From: Chiridota heheva
Lineage: Eukaryota; Echinodermata; Holothuroidea; Apodida; Chiridotidae
Direction: 5' to 3'
Assembly: GCA_020152595.1 (NCBI GenBank)
Contig: JAIGNY010001179.1
Location: 496,501 to 560,500 of the forward strand
Length of the DNA stretch: 64,000 nucleotides
The first letter of the stretch is position 1. Every line of letters starts with the position of its first letter. The translations under genes and the position numbers were made by a program. The notes under the pieces were generated by a model. That model did not search any database. It worked only from the letters and a program-made list of their open reading frames with translations, and was not told where the DNA came from. Below, one piece after another: positions 1 to 12,260 of the stretch.

Positions 1-118
1 TCAAAATTTTCGAGATTTTTCCTCAAGATGTCCGACTACCCGACTTATTTCCTTAAAAATTCCCAAGATTTTCCTCAAATTATCAAACTTTTCCTTACAA
101 AATATCCGACTTTTCCAA

Positions 119-382
119 TCTACTGTGGTGTAGCGGTTATCATACCTGTATACAGACACAAGGCCCCGGGTTCAAACTTGGTTCGAGGTAGATACACCAG
201 TGCACCACAACCAGACAACTGCAGGTTATCAAAACGCCGTGGACATTGACATGGTTGTCGATGCTAGGGTGTCAGTATTATGTTCTCGTCTGGGTGGCGT
301 TAAGCGTTACATGGATGAATGATTATCTATCGATGACCTACGCAGGTAGCGACCCAGTCATTGTAATTGTGTTCATTCGTCT
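119..382 (+). mobile_element. tRNA-derived SINE, family A, copy 1
   Basis: The head 'tactgtggtgtagcggttat' resembles an RNA polymerase III A box of a Val-like tRNA, and 'gggttcaaacttgg' is a B box about 45 bases on. The body ('caccagtgcaccacaacc', 'gtggacattgacatggttgt') and the 3' end ('ttgtaattgtgttcattcgt') are shared with a second copy at 62670-62930, which fixes both ends. It is non-coding and would depend on a partner LINE. It sits inside the T-rich array. Confidence 0.82.
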
Positions 383-740
383 TCCAAATTTCGAGGTTTT
401 TTCACAAAATATGTTACTTTTTCCTCAAAATACCCGACTTCCTTTTTTAGAGAATTTCCAGAGTCAAATTATTCGACTCATCCTTCAAAATATCCGACTT
501 TTCCGCGAAATTTCCAAAGTTTTTTTTTACAAGTATGTTACTTTTTTCTAAAAATACCCTACTTCTTTTCGTCAAAATTTACAAGATTTTCCTGAGTCAA
601 AATATCCGGCTCTTCCTTTCAAAATATCCGCCTCCTCTTCGAAATTTCTGAGGTTTTTCCTAAAAATACCCGTCTTCAATTTTCTTCAAAATTCCCAAAA
701 TTTTCGTCAAATTATCCAAACATTCCTTTTTTTCCCTTCA

Positions 741-1162
741 ACTGAGATGCTGGAGGTCCTGGGTTCAAACCTCGGTCAGGTCTAACTCGATTTTTTCACA
801 GCTAGACGGGCAGGTACGCTGAACATGGAAGCGGAAGCATTTCTTCTGCAGCTCATAATCCTCATTCAGCTGTTGAGAGAAGTGGCAATGGATGAATGGT
901 GCACATTGTCCTTCGGAGAGGACGTTAAGCTGTCGGTCCCGACGCCAGGACAGTCAACCCCTGCCTGGTTCTCTATACACTATTCGAGAAAAGAAGCGTG
1001 ATAACGCGGTATTCATTCACTTTCCGTCCTGGCCCAGTCAAGTCAAAGTTCATGTGCACCGATTCGATGGAAACCGGAGAACTTCTGGAGGCGCTGTGGT
1101 CTTAATGGAATGGCGCGGTATAAAAGCCTATGAACAGATAAACAACAAACAAACAAACAAAC
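741..1162 (+). mobile_element. tRNA-derived SINE, family B, longest copy (5' truncated)
   Basis: The copy starts within the tRNA-like head: the B-box region 'gggttcaaacctcgg' is present but the A box is missing. The body has 'gacgttaagctgtcggtccc' and 'ctctatacactattcgagaa', then a tail region with 'cttaatggaatggcgcggta', and ends in an (AAAC)n tail at 1139-1162. The minus-strand copy at 57645-57963 supplies the missing head, and a fragment at 56593-56684 confirms the tail. Non-coding. Confidence 0.85.
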
Positions 1163-1534
1163 TGTTCAACATATCCGACTTTTCCTCAAAATTTTCGAGG
1201 TTTTTCCTCAAAATATGTTAGTTTTTTCTTAAAATACACTTCCTTTTAAATTATGGCAACTTTTCCCTTCAAAATATGCGACTTTTCTTGAAATTTTCGA
1301 GGATTATCCTCTAAATATGTTAATTTTTCCTCAACTTTTTTTTCTTCTTATAAGTTCCAAAGTTTTTCCTCTTATACGACTTTTCGCTTCAAAATATGCG
1401 ACTTCTCTCTGAACTGCTGAAAATATCTGAACATTCCGGCTTTATAATATACAGGTGGTGGCGGTTTTCGGAATTTTATATGGTTGCAAAAAAGTCTTGC
1501 AAAAAAAGAGTCTATACGCCACTGCGTCCAGCCT

Positions 1535-1712
1535 TTAGGAGAAGTGAACACTGAATGGTTGAATGGCGTTCACCGTCCCTCGGATGAGGACGTTAAATGG
1601 CGGTCACGGTGGCAGGAGAGGCTCCCCCATGTTTGGTTCTCTGAACATTATTCGAGAAGAAAAGCGTACAAACGTGGTGTTCATTCACTTCCTGTTCTGG
1701 CTTGAACATTCA
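1535..1712 (+). mobile_element. SINE family B, internal fragment
   Basis: Matches the middle of the 741-1162 element: 'gaatggttgaatggcgttca', 'gaggacgttaaatggcggtc', 'ggttctctgaacattattcg' and 'gtgttcattcacttcctgtt'. Both the tRNA head and the 3' tail are missing, so this is a decayed partial copy. Confidence 0.78.
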
Positions 1713-2330
1713 AGTTCCATTTTTCCTGTTGATGTTTGAAACATATATCGGATGAAGAAGAACTTCAGTTTCCTTTAAGCAGTTTAGATGCAAAATTAAA
1801 TCCTATTTTATTGATACTTATTGATTTTCGCTTTATTGTAAACTTAAATTGAAAGCTGCATTGGTGGGGTAGGTGCAGGTGGGATGTAGCTTAACCTAGT
1901 ATCATATTATTGTAATTACTTTTTTCTTTTTCAAAGTATACCTTTTAATTACAATTTGTAAAACTTCTCAGTTGTTTTCATTCTTTCCCTTAATTTTTTT
2001 CTTTGTTACAATCGTGTTGCACACAGTACTTTGTAAATTGATCGCTTTAATGTATATTATGTGAAGAAACAAATAAATTGAATTGCAATTGAATGTTCAC
2101 AATAGTTTGCAATTTTACCACCTAACCGGATAGAAAGCACGTAACCATGCACGAATCAGGGGCGAACTGGCCCGACGATCAACCGATCCTGGATCGATGG
2201 GCCGGTGGCCCCCGAAGCGGGCCGAGTCCGGCCGCATAGGCAGTTAAAACAAGTGCAGCATATAATGTGGGCCGGTCTTCATTTCAAAATTGGAGGCTGG
2301 TGTAAAAGTAAATCACCCCCACCCGCCCCC
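1713..2330. other. No gene seen
   Basis: AT-rich non-coding sequence. It holds scattered short runs but no convincing open frame, inverted repeat or copy of the other families in the window. Confidence 0.5.
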
Positions 2331-2334
2331 CCCC

Positions 2335-2905
2335 CCTCCACCCTTTCCCACCCTTCAGTAAATTTTGGCCCCCGGCCCTTATTTCCTAGGAAATTTGGGC
2401 CCTGGCCTTTATTTCCTAGGAAATTTGGGCCCCCAAAGAAGTAAGCCGTAGTCATCCAGTAAATTCGGTCCCCTCCCCTTTCCCCCCTCCTCCCTCCTCC
2501 CTTTCCACCCTTATAGTAAAAACGGTCCGCTAGGAAATTTGGGCCCCGGTCCTTCTTTCCTGTAAAATTTGGAGACAACAACTTGTCTACCTTTTGCAAG
2601 AAAAAACCCTTCTTCTCCCTTCACATTAAATCTCACTGCCGATTTGCATTAAGCACGCCTTTGTTTTCTTGAGTGTATTAAGCTTACCACTTCTTATCAC
2701 TTTTAAGCTTATCACTTCAGTACACAAAATTAATTGAAGGAACCGTACAGACACACCAGTAAATTACCTAGTAAAATCAATCCGGAGGGAACCAAATTCA
2801 CTAGGCATTCCTTAGGAAATAAGGTCCAGGCCCAAATTTACTGGAAGGGGGATGGGGAAAAACCCTTCTTCTCCTTTTAAATCATCACACGCCTTTGTTT
2901 TCTTG
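2335..2905. repeat. Local duplications built on 'aaatttgggccc'
   Basis: At about 2355-2440 a unit near 30 bases ('ggcccttatttcctaggaaa' plus 'tttgggccc') is repeated two to three times; it contains the palindromes TTTCCTAGGAAA and GGGCCC. A longer diverged duplication follows: 'aaaacccttcttctccctt' to 'cacgcctttgttttcttg' at about 2585-2672 reappears at about 2860-2905, with related 'taggaaat', 'ggccc' text before each. The opposing open frames here come from the repeats. Confidence 0.6.
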
Positions 2906-3097
2906 GTCCTCCACCTGAATCGGTGAAATTATTTTGGCCAGTCCGCCCTGTGTGGAATTTTGTCAGGGGACAGTTTGTAATTGTTAAAAATTGTCTGAGA
3001 ATACTGGAATAATATGATCAAACAATGATAAGAACAATAGGTTAGGTGCTGGTAAAATGAATTGGGAATTGGGAAGATAGTATTGTCCTTTGGACCC

Positions 3098-3432
<335 letters not shown>

Positions 3433-5640
3433 CACGCTCACGTTTTCTTTTAGTGTACTCTTGTTTGCGCTTGGAAAATTTAGATGAAGCAAACTTAAAG
3501 CTTTGACTGACGGACGGGCCGGGGGACTATTTTTTTTTTCCCAAACAGGATAGCAATTGCTCTCATTTAAGCTAAGCTAGGATAAGAAACGGTTGGGGTC
3601 CAGAATTTAAGCCAATCAGAGAAGAGAAAGTTTGTGCCATTGCTCTCCTATTTGGAAAACAAAATATTTGCGGGCGGAGAGGGAGAGAACAAACCCAATT
3701 GTTAAGGTGCCACCATCCCCTGCAGGTCTGAAATACCTTGCAACTGTTCCCACAAACATAAAGAAGTAATGGCCGCTGTTCCCGTTACTTGTTTGAGCCA
3801 TAACGGCGTGGGTGCAGGGGCCCGCGTGAGGTCCGGCGAGTCAAGGTGTAGAAGCCTGTGTGGGGATTCCATGGGGCAAAGCCCCAGGGAAATTTGAGGG
3901 TTTTTCATGCTTTTTAGCTTTCAAAATGCATGTAATTCATATTGTAGAAACAATTTTTTCACATTTGATTTTTCTTCATTATTCATTTTGTCATTATTAT
4001 TATTATAGTAATTTTCTTATGATCGATTGTTCCCGCTGAGATGAAAGGCGTTCCCGCGAACGGGGTTCGCGCTATTCGCAAGGTTTCCCAACCTTGTCTC
4101 TGTTTGATGATGAATACAGCGCACTGACATAAAAAAAAAAGTGCTCATATTTCTGCAGTATTCATTTAATAAAAGAAAATTTAAAAGTCGGAAAATAATA
4201 TAAATTGTTGTGCATGTCTGTCTGTAATCCAATATTTTCGCGCATGCTTTTAATTCCTTAGCAACATCGTATATACGTCAGTCATTCAATTTAGATGATA
4301 AATGAATTTAAGGCACCTGCAGGGACTTTTGATCTGTTTGATTGTTCGATACTTTCTAGGCTATTTCATTCATCAATTCAGCATCATTCATCTGCCAGCT
4401 TACATCAGGTGAGCTGTACATTTTTATCCACATGGTAAGCCGAACACATCAACAGATCAAGATGACTTAGTGGAATTAAGATTTCATCTGAATTATTGTG
4501 CATCCGTTTCTTCCCGACAATTGAAAAATCTTCCTTTCAATAAAATCGTCAACAAAATATTATACCCTTTTAATCGATTAAATTTCCGATCGTGACTGTA
4601 TAAAGTCAGGAGTTTCTGTATAATGGCAAGGATTATCCAATGATTGAATGAGCTTTTACTACATTTCCTCTCAAATGAAGAGAAAAAAAAAATCTTTTTA
4701 GCCAAATCGATTTTGAAATTGCAAAGGAAATGGAAACGGTAACGTCAGCTTCTATACCAATGTCTGCAAACGATGCATCTTCAGTTTTTGTAATGGAGAT
4801 ATTTTCTTTTAATTTCAAGAATAATTCAACAAATTTTACACGCAATTGCGCTGTGGTTTGTTTTTAGTACAGTATAAGAATACTCATGACCAGGGTAAAA
4901 TAAGTGTGTGTGTAGGGGGAGGAGGTAAAACGTGTGGGGGCGGTAACAAATTAGGGATTAAATATTTACATATCTTTTAACAAAATCTATATTGGCATTT
5001 CTGTAGACCATGTGAAGTGCGCGCCCGCGCTAGTGTGTGTGTGTAGGGAGGGGGATGGGTGGGGGTGGCTGGGAAGTAGACCAAAGTGGGGGAATATATG
5101 GTCCCTTGGACCCCGCTTTCGGCGCCATTGAATGAACTTGGTTTAAATGACTACGCGATAGCTATGGTTATGATGTAATTCAACTATTCAATTGCATGAT
5201 TTCGTTCCTTTATATCTCTTCATTTAAGATTTCTAATGAGGATTTGAACCTAAGTCTTTAGTTTCATGTCAATGGCTGAATGGTGACGGAATATCTTTGG
5301 AAAATTTATCAACTTTTATCGGTCAGAATATTACTGATAAACTTTTTGCCTTTTCTTCTTATATTCACAGCCACGAAAATTTGTGAAATTTAGATCAAGA
5401 TATTCGAAAGTACAGGAAAAGAGGAAAATTATATACCAAGATCTACAAGAATTAGGAAATTAATAGATCATAAGTCTCGAAAATCGGACATATTTACATC
5501 TCGATTAGTCAATTGTAATTTGTGTAATTTGTGTACGGTTAATGTAGATGATTCATTGAAAGTTGAACAAGCCTGGGTTTACAAGTGGGAGGGGAACAAT
5601 TTATCAGATATTCACATTAACTGATCAAGAAACATAATAG
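3433..5640. other. No gene seen; G-rich and GC-rich patches
   Basis: No supportable coding region. There is a GC-richer stretch at about 3700-3900, including 'atggggcaaagccccaggg', a text style common in dispersed repeats of marine genomes, and a G-rich (GT)n-containing patch at 4900-5110 ('gtgtgtgtgtagggaggggg'). The small open frames are short and unlike known proteins. Confidence 0.5.
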
Positions 5641-7146
5641 AAGTATCTAAACTTTGTTGATTTTACAAAGGCTTTCGACAGTCAGTCCGGAAGCATGCCT
5701 TCTAAAAGGAATATTTAAAACACACGAGAAAATTGAAGTCATGCAGCCATATTGTTCAGATGTTGCGATAAAATGTCATAGTTTCTCATTTATGTACTTG
5801 AAATATTAAAAATCATTGTGTTGAAAAACATTTGAAATTTCAAAATGGCCGTTTTGCGCCTAAAAGCCTATAGCTCTATTGTCTATTTGATCTAATATTT
5901 CGAAAACGGCGTGGTGAACATATCAAATGGGAGTAGAAAAGTTGTAGCCATGACAGTAATGAAGGTATTTTCATGAGTTTTAAGTTTCCCCTAGCAAAGA
6001 TATTCTACCCAGACGTATTTCAAATTTAAAATATGTAACATTGCATAAGGCATTAAGATTAGGATAGCAAAGGATCATGGAAAATATCACAAAATGGCGG
6101 CTTCCATGTAGCAAAATGACGGTTCCTATTAAGAGGAACATTTATTTTCCCATTAATAGGCATGCTGCCGAACTGACAGTGTCAACAGAAATATTTTATG
6201 GAAAATAATGAAAGATATGGAATCCCATATATACAATAACATAACATAATACAATAACAACTAAACAATACAATAACATATACAGGATTGGTATGAAGAA
6301 AGTGTAAAGGCATTGGATTTTGATGAAAACTGATCTGACTGGTTCATTATCAACACTGGAGTCAGGCAAGATGTGCAATGTCAGGATTCCTCTTCATCCT
6401 AGCACTGGACTGAATTATGAGGCAACCACAGACAACCATAGAATTGGAATCAGATGGAACATGTACACAACATTAGAAGATCTGGTTTATGCTGATGATA
6501 TTGTTTTAATTTCAAACACAAAGGGAAATCTACTGAAGAAAACCCATCTCGACTTCATGAAATTGAAACATATGTTGGGCTGAAAAAGAATGAAAAGAAG
6601 ACAAAGACAATGAGGATGAACAATAACAGTGGAAGAGCAATAACTGTATCAGATAACGAGCTTGAAGATGTAGACAAGTTTGTATGTGGGCACAACATTG
6701 TCTAAAGATGGAGGCACCGAAGATGACATAAGAAGGGGAATCTCCCTAGCACTGACCACATTTAAACAACTTAGCAAAATGGAATTCAAACATATACAAG
6801 AGAAAAACCAAACTTGGAATTTTTCACACCAATGTTATATCAGTGTTATTTTATGGCTCTGAAACCTGGAAGTTCACCAATTAGCAAGACAATTTATGCA
6901 AGAAAATGGAGATAGATTGGACATGTGCTAAGGAGAGAAAATGATTATTTTGCGAAAATCACATTGTCGTGGGCCCAGGAGGGAAGCAGCAAAAGAGGAA
7001 GACCAAAAACATATTGGAGAAGGACAGTTGAGAAAGAGAGGAAGGAGCTTGGGTGGAATAGTTAGAAGGGAGGCAATATAATTTGCAAGAGACAGTAAGA
7101 AACGGAAGAAGCGAGAGGAGAGCGGTAAGGTAAGGTAAGGTAAGTC
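5620..7146 (+). pseudogene. Degenerate non-LTR retrotransposon, reverse transcriptase and C-terminus
   Basis: This is a decayed LINE of the endonuclease-reverse transcriptase kind. Palm motif A reads as FVDFTKAFD at 5650-5679. After an inserted element (5683-6175) the frame continues as SVNRNILWKIM, then a shifted YGIP near 6212. IRWNMYTTLEDLVYADDIVL at 6444-6503 holds the YADD catalytic motif. 'DKFVCVGTTLSKDGG' follows near 6670-6715, then SVLFYGSETWKF near 6840-6875, and a C-terminal RWIGHVL...SKRGRPKTYWRRTVE near 6905-7035. Several frameshifts break it. It ends in a short (GGTAA)n tail at 7123-7146, as expected for the 3' end of some LINE clades. The upstream endonuclease is absent. Clade not resolved by eye. 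Confidence 0.85.
5683..6175. mobile_element. Non-autonomous TIR element inserted in the LINE reverse transcriptase
   Basis: About 493 bp bounded by imperfect inverted repeats: left 'cagtccggaagcatgccttc', right end reverse-complements to 'cagttcggcagcatgcctat'. ACAGT lies on both sides (5678-5682 and 6176-6180) as a 5-base target duplication. Removing the insert plus one ACAGT rejoins the LINE motif A aspartate-serine region with its continuation, which fixes the borders. No protein is encoded. I cannot assign the superfamily. Confidence 0.8.
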
Positions 7147-8265
7147 AATTGTATTGATAATGATTCGGAATATTTAATGTTCAAACAATGTGAAAAGCGG
7201 ATATGGGTCTTAAAATAATTTAGAAGGTTTTTCATCATTTTCTCAGTTGCATAAAATTAATTAAACTCGGTATATCAGTTTTTATTTGACATGATTCAAA
7301 ATCAAGTCTGCATAATCCAAATTCACACCCAGTCTTGTGTTCAGCGAGTCAGTGGCAAGGGCCCCATTGTTTTGTTTTTTCCCCGGACAAATCAAAGGTG
7401 TCCCACTGTTGAAACTTATAGCTTGCAAATGCATATCAACTTTTTGTGTTATTTTCTTCAATCTGTCAGCTAAAAGATCAGTTATGGTAACAGGACTTGT
7501 CTTAAATGTTTGAAAGAACACTCAAGTTGTATTTTTGTAAACGGGAACTACGTTCACTTTGCAAACAAGGTAGATGAGGCCACATTAATTGAGGGGCTGA
7601 GTATATGCCTACATCATAAGTTTTCCCAGGGCCCCATTTCAAAGATGCGCCACTAATGAAATTTGGAGTCGGCTCGCACTTCCTAGCAAAGATTATTATT
7701 AAGGTTGGCAGATGCGAATGCCTTGCTTTTTACAGTATGAAAAAGTCCAATGCAGGGTTGTTTGTCACGAGCGTAACTTTAGAGAAATTTGTGGGGCATG
7801 TACCCACAGTGTCTCCCGGTTCCTCCACCTCTGGTTCCAGTATAATTTAGTGTTAGAAGCCTGCATGCATGGTGGGTGGTTCTAAGCTATGAACAATTTG
7901 TTCTGTAATAATCTAATTTAAAAGGGCACCTCCTGATCCGTCCTTACCTCTTTCTCAAGGGGAAGGGGAGAGGGGGCCCTCTGCCCCCGTATAGTTCCGA
8001 CATCGCTGGTCTTATATACTCGAAACAGCTTGGAATGTACGGTGTTTCAGCTCACTCGTGATAAATTCATGACAGGAAAGGAAGAAGTTTTTACTTCTTT
8101 GGAAAAAAAAAGAGACAAATCAGAGCATGGACAGATGGAGGTTATCATGGTTATGGTGGACCTAAAACTTTCTTTCTGATTTTCGTGGCCACAAATCTCG
8201 GAAAGCTAACCTAAATCCATCTGAGCCATTAGGCTCATAGAGCCGGTGCTTATCCCCGGATTCAA
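7147..8265. other. No gene seen
   Basis: Non-coding. Two loosely similar segments, 'agggccccattgttttg' near 7358 and 'agggccccatttcaaag' near 7629, hint at an old duplication. A GC-rich patch at 7960-7990 is low complexity. Confidence 0.45.
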
Positions 8266-8269
8266 AGGC

Positions 8270-8515
8270 GCAAGCGGATGAGATACCTGACTCCCCCTGG
8301 ACTTGACGCCAGTCCATCGCAGATTAATTCTCCAGAAGTGCTGGTACTCATTTTACAGCTGAGCGTACTGAAGCAAGTAGAGTAATGTGTCTTGAACAAG
8401 GACACAATGCAGCGATCACGGTATCTTTCGATACGAGCATGACGCTGCATCAAAATCATCCTGGCTACACCAATGCACACACACTTGTAGTGGTGTGAAG
8501 TGCACTTGAACTCCA
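8270..8515 (-). mobile_element. SINE-like remnant with a conserved 'tccttg-caagacac' core
   Basis: Read on the minus strand it contains 'attgtgtccttgttcaagac' followed by 'attactctacttgcttcagt', 'ctcagctgtaaaatgagtac' and 'atctgcgatggactggcgtc'. This string of phrases is familiar from tRNA-derived SINEs of many marine invertebrates. The head, expected near 8460-8515 on this strand, is too eroded to show clear A and B boxes. Family name not assigned. Confidence 0.6.
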
Positions 8516-9620
8516 ATACATATAATCAATCAATAACGTTTTTTACAAGTGTGTTCGTTCTCTATCATGTAAAATTCCCATGTTTGACCATTATAAGGGC
8601 CATAATAAGTCATTCATGGCATGAGGGGAGTTGTCCCCCACATATTCCGGCAGAATAAAAAATACATAAGGTTTTGGAAAACACTGCCTCCTATTCCTTG
8701 CAGGAAAAGTTTGACCGCTCTATGTCCCCTATCTCCCCACTTTGTATGTTGTGAAGGAGGATTATGGCCTTGGACCATCCTATAATCCTGATTATGTAGT
8801 TGAATTTGAAAGAAAACTTTTTATCAATTTTCCCGCAGATTTTTTAAGCAAATTATGGGTGCCGTGTGCCGTGTCGTAAACATCCGACTGCCCGACATTT
8901 CAAGTCCTTTGGGAAATATTAAAGCGGTCTTGATTTTAATAACGACAACATCGCCCTCATTTTTAAATCACGGGGGATCTGGGTTCTCTTACAGGACGAG
9001 CAATATATAGGCCTATAATTCATCTAAAATGACATGAAAACATTAAAATCGTATTAAGCCACGATTTTCAGATGTCAAATAATGTGCATATGCGTCAGAA
9101 GTCGCGTGATGTAGGAGAGTGGTGGGGTGGGGAGGAGCTGAGGTAGTTACAAAGTGACTGAGACCACTTAATCGCGCGAATCTGATTGTCATACGATCTG
9201 ACATTCTCTTTATTAGTTTGCCAAGCATTATACTGCCGCTCTTGTTTCAAAAACAAGTTTACGTACGGATAAAATATTGCACATGTGTCTTTTAGGGATA
9301 GGTGGGGCAGGACGTGCAGTTGTCAGATCATATAAAATCAACATTTTAGTGGATTGAGTATAACACTTGGCAATGCTTTCATTATCATAATCAAATAATG
9401 GGAAACCAGCTGCTTGATAAATCTCACTCAAAAATCTTTTCTTTCAACATCCCACCCCACCTCCACATGTTCCCCGAATAACTTTTTGTTTGTTTTTGTG
9501 ACGAATATGCCTATGTCACCCCTAAAAAAAAAAGGAAGCCTTATATTAAGCCAATATGCTGGCTACTAGTTCAACACTCTTTATAGGTTCGTCCCCCAAT
9601 TTTGAAAAGAAAACGCCACC
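8516..9620. other. No gene seen
   Basis: Non-coding sequence with no repeat family or convincing open frame recognised. Confidence 0.45.
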
Positions 9621-9636
9621 AATGCCTTCAGCATTT

Positions 9637-9700
9637 CGTGTGTGTGTGTGTGTGTGTGGGGAGGGGAGGGAGGGGAGGGGAGGAGGGGGAGGGGGTATTA
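9637..9700. repeat. (GT)n followed by a G-rich tract
   Basis: A run of about eleven GT units passes into GGGGAGG-type purine-rich sequence to about 9695. It is a potential G-quadruplex on the + strand. The opposing open frames here are low-complexity. Confidence 0.85.
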
Positions 9701-9742
9701 ATACTCCCAAAATTTCCCAAGCGGAAAAATTGCACTGATAAA

Positions 9743-10245
9743 TTAAAGGGTCACTATAAGCCAAAAAGTGAGGGCGTAATTTTAGGGGTCCCCCAAATCA
9801 AATGCTTATCTAGCACGCAACGGTATAGCACTTTTTGGTTAATACGAATATTCGATCCGCCCCTTGAACACTACTCCATCCTGGTCTTCTGTGCCTGTGA
9901 CATTCTAGTAACCGCATGAACTATTACTGTCACTGACATGCGGTCAATGAAATGTTTCAAGTTTCGTTTTTAATTTCCACGTTACTCCACTTCGTATTAT
10001 AACAAAATTTGTGGTCAAATGATTGCGTAATATACATGGCCAATTCGTTGAGGGAATGTCCATGAAACGGGATGAAAATGACAGTGACAGTTTCATCCCG
10101 TCCGTGTTTCAAGTTGGGTAATTGCTTCAAATTGCGGCCCTCACGTCGTCTGTGGGCTATGGAGTTTATCGATCTGTTGTAAATACTAAATCTGTGAAAT
10201 TCGCAAAAAACGAGCGCCTTGATTATTGGTGTAGTGCTCCTTTAA
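9743..10245. mobile_element. TTAA-flanked MITE, long copy
   Basis: Left end 'ttaaagggtcactataag', right end 'gtagtgctcctttaa'. Its right 110 bases ('ctgtgggctatggagtttat', 'aaaaaacgagcgccttgatt') match the reverse complement of the left part of the shorter element at 61946-62173. Both copies carry TTAA at the outer edges and 'gtgagggcg' just inside one end. Non-coding. Confidence 0.72.
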
Positions 10246-10439
10246 GCTTGTATCAAGGTTCAAGTTGCTGCTAATCCAGAAATCTCCAATTTTCTAGAAA
10301 TATTCTTTAAATAAATTTCGGAAAATCTTCCTTAATTTTCAGAAAATTTCCGGACAATTTTCTTTAATTTTGCTCACATTTTCTTCCCTTTTCTTACCAA
10401 TTCTTGCCAAGGTTGAGGTAAGTAAGTCACGTAGACTTG

Positions 10440-11255
10440 TTGCCTTCCTTCTACAGATCATGGCTTATAGTCTTGCTGACAAATTATTCGGTAAGAGCCA
10501 GCAGTTACAGGCAGTCATGCTTGAACTTTAACGAGTGATCATTCCAAAACACATTTAGCCTTGACTTAAAACTGTTAATTGATGGGGCACTAATAACATG
10601 AACATTCAACCTGTTTTAAGTATTGATGGTGCAAAAAGCCAAAGTATATAGGTGTCGTGTTGTCCTGCATCTAGCTTTTTTAATTTCCAAGTGTGACCTC
10701 TTGTCCTGGAATCTTTATCTTGTCAAGAAAGGTCTCAAAATTAATGTCTTCCAAACCATGTACAATTTTATACACTTGTATCATATCATTTCTGATCTGT
10801 CTATACTGAAGTGAAGATATGCCAATAATTCTTAAACGGTCACAATACGGAAGATCTTGAATAGAAAGAATAAATTTGGTTGCTCTTTTCTGTACTTTTT
10901 TCAATTTTCATGGCATCTTGCTTCATATACAGATTCCAAACTGGTCTGCAATATTCTAAAACTAGTCTCACTAAAGCTGTGTAAATAACTCGGAGCATAT
11001 CTACATCCATACACTGAAAATATTTCTTAATAAGGCCAAGGATCCTATTTGCTTTTGCTGAAATATTGGCAATATGCTTCGAAAAAGAAAGATTATCTTG
11101 AAATGTCACGCCAAGATCTCACTCCTCAGAAACAACCATAAGTTGGAATAAACTCCATCATTACACATGTGATTAATTCATACAGGGATTGTTCCTTCCA
11201 AGATGCATCACTTTACAGTAGAATTAAACTGCAGTTGCCATTTACTGGACCAGCA
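10440..11255 (-). pseudogene. CR1-like LINE, 3' part of the reverse transcriptase, antisense
   Basis: Read on the minus strand from 11255 down, the pieces are: 'QLQFNSTVKC' and 'MHLGRNNPC' (thumb region before the D-L-G-V-T-F motif); VTFQDNLSFSKHIANISAKA with RILGLIKKYF at about 11109-11030; LRVIYTALVRLVLEYCRPVW near 11000-10940; then in another frame KVQKRATKFILSIQDLPYCD with RLRIIGISSLQYRQIRNDMI and KIVHGLEDI at 10900-10700. An eroded C-terminus follows to about 10440, with 'INSFKS'-like and 'FWND' text. Order and motifs fit the CR1/L2 group. Frameshifts and stops show it is dead. Confidence 0.85.
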
Positions 11256-11450
11256 ATTGGACCAGCTTTTCGGAAAACTCCGTTCATTTTCGGCCAGTTT
11301 TTTCAATTTTCTAGAAATGTGGCTAGTTTTCGCTGAATTTTGTCAATTATCAGGAAGTTTTCTGCAACTTTTGAAAAATGTTGCCAAACTTTTAATAATT
11401 TTACCAAATTTTTCACCAATTTGATCTCCCTACCAAGCAAGAAGCATGCA
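11256..11450. repeat. T-rich 'ttttcgg/ttttgaaaa' low-complexity segment
   Basis: Short phrases such as 'ttttcggccagttttttcaa' repeat loosely, like the array at 1-1455 and the segment at 10270-10410. The LINE fragment between 10440 and 11255 therefore seems to sit inside an older T-rich block. Confidence 0.5.
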
Positions 11451-12049
11451 ACCGGGAAAAATCCTCAGGGAAAGAATTTCCCCGGGTACCTATTTCCCTC
11501 CCCCCCCTCTGCTTCCCCTGCTTCCTAGGCTTCTGGGAAGCAGGTTTTGTATAAGCGCAAATGGAACAATACTTGTCCTTCTGTCACGTAATTTTTAAGT
11601 AAATTCAGGGAGATTTATATTGTTATGAGAAGCATATGAACAGGTAAATGTGCGGTTCATAATAGACAATGGGAGAGACATATCAACCTTTTTTAAATTC
11701 TAATGAAAGAATAATGACAAAAAATTAAATAAAAGTATCCTTTGTAAGTAAAATTGTTCCTCCAATCATATACAAATTGGCATTGAGAATTTGCTAAAAA
11801 CAAACTACACAAGAAAGAAGATGGAAATTATAAAACACATATATGGTTTGCCTAATTGCAAAATACACCACATCTGCATGCAGTTTTTTCAAAGATATGA
11901 TTAAATTTCTTTTCGAAAATTATTTGAATTATGAATATTGCCCTACTATTAGATCCCTGGAGGTCACGGTGAACACGTATATTATTAAACAAAACAAGAG
12001 TACCCAGCTATCGGGAAAGTAGAACCCCGAGATCATTCAACCTGTTGTA
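11451..12049. other. No gene seen; upstream flank of the putative promoter
   Basis: AT-rich, non-coding, no repeat recognised apart from a C/T-rich run at 11495-11525. Confidence 0.45.
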
Positions 12050-12260
12050 TTTGCCGCGTGTGCATGTGACGTACGTGGTGCGAAAGCGCAGCAGCAGTGC
12101 TTTTTAGTAGCCTAGTCAGTTATAGTGCTCGACTTCAAGGTAGTCATTTTCGTGCGAAATATTGAATCGACACGAGCAAGCGTTCTTTCTCTCTCTTCTA
12201 AATCTTCGACTTCTTTTCTCTGCGTTTCCTTTGCAACGAATTCTCACCCTCTTTCCTGTT
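12050..12260 (+). promoter_or_regulatory. Putative promoter and 5' untranslated region
   Basis: A CpG-containing island in otherwise CpG-poor DNA. It has a CRE-like 'gtgacgtacgtgg' at 12067-12079 and a TCAGTT initiator-like word at 12116-12121. A pyrimidine-rich leader follows ('ttctttctctctcttct', 'ctttcctgtt'). No TATA box is evident. There is no ATG between about 12118 and the proposed start at 12261, which fits a clean leader. The transcription start is inferred only. Confidence 0.45.

Larger units (their letters stand above)
1..1455. repeat. T-rich degenerate tandem repeat, broken by SINEs
   Basis: The stretches 1-118, 383-740 and 1163-1455 are built from diverged copies of short phrases such as 'aatatccgacttttcctca' and 'aaattttcgaggtttttcct', repeating every 20-30 bases with many substitutions. 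Three SINE pieces interrupt or follow it. Similar 'ttttcggaaaattttc' text recurs at 10270-10410 and 11280-11430 on either side of a LINE fragment. The short open frames here are not coding. The period is too irregular for me to give one unit. Confidence 0.7.

Noticed and set aside
3616-3908. Two overlapping minus-strand frames in a GC-richer segment
   Set aside because: Short and overlapping in different frames, no domain recognised; GC patch with 'ggcaaagcccc' looks like dispersed-repeat text.
5000-5110. Possible CpG-island promoter
   Set aside because: Only a short (GT)n and G-rich low-complexity patch; no leader, ATG or donor follows.
12142-12146. Downstream promoter element AGTCA
   Set aside because: Matches the consensus word but sits three bases too close to the TCAGTT initiator-like site for a true DPE.
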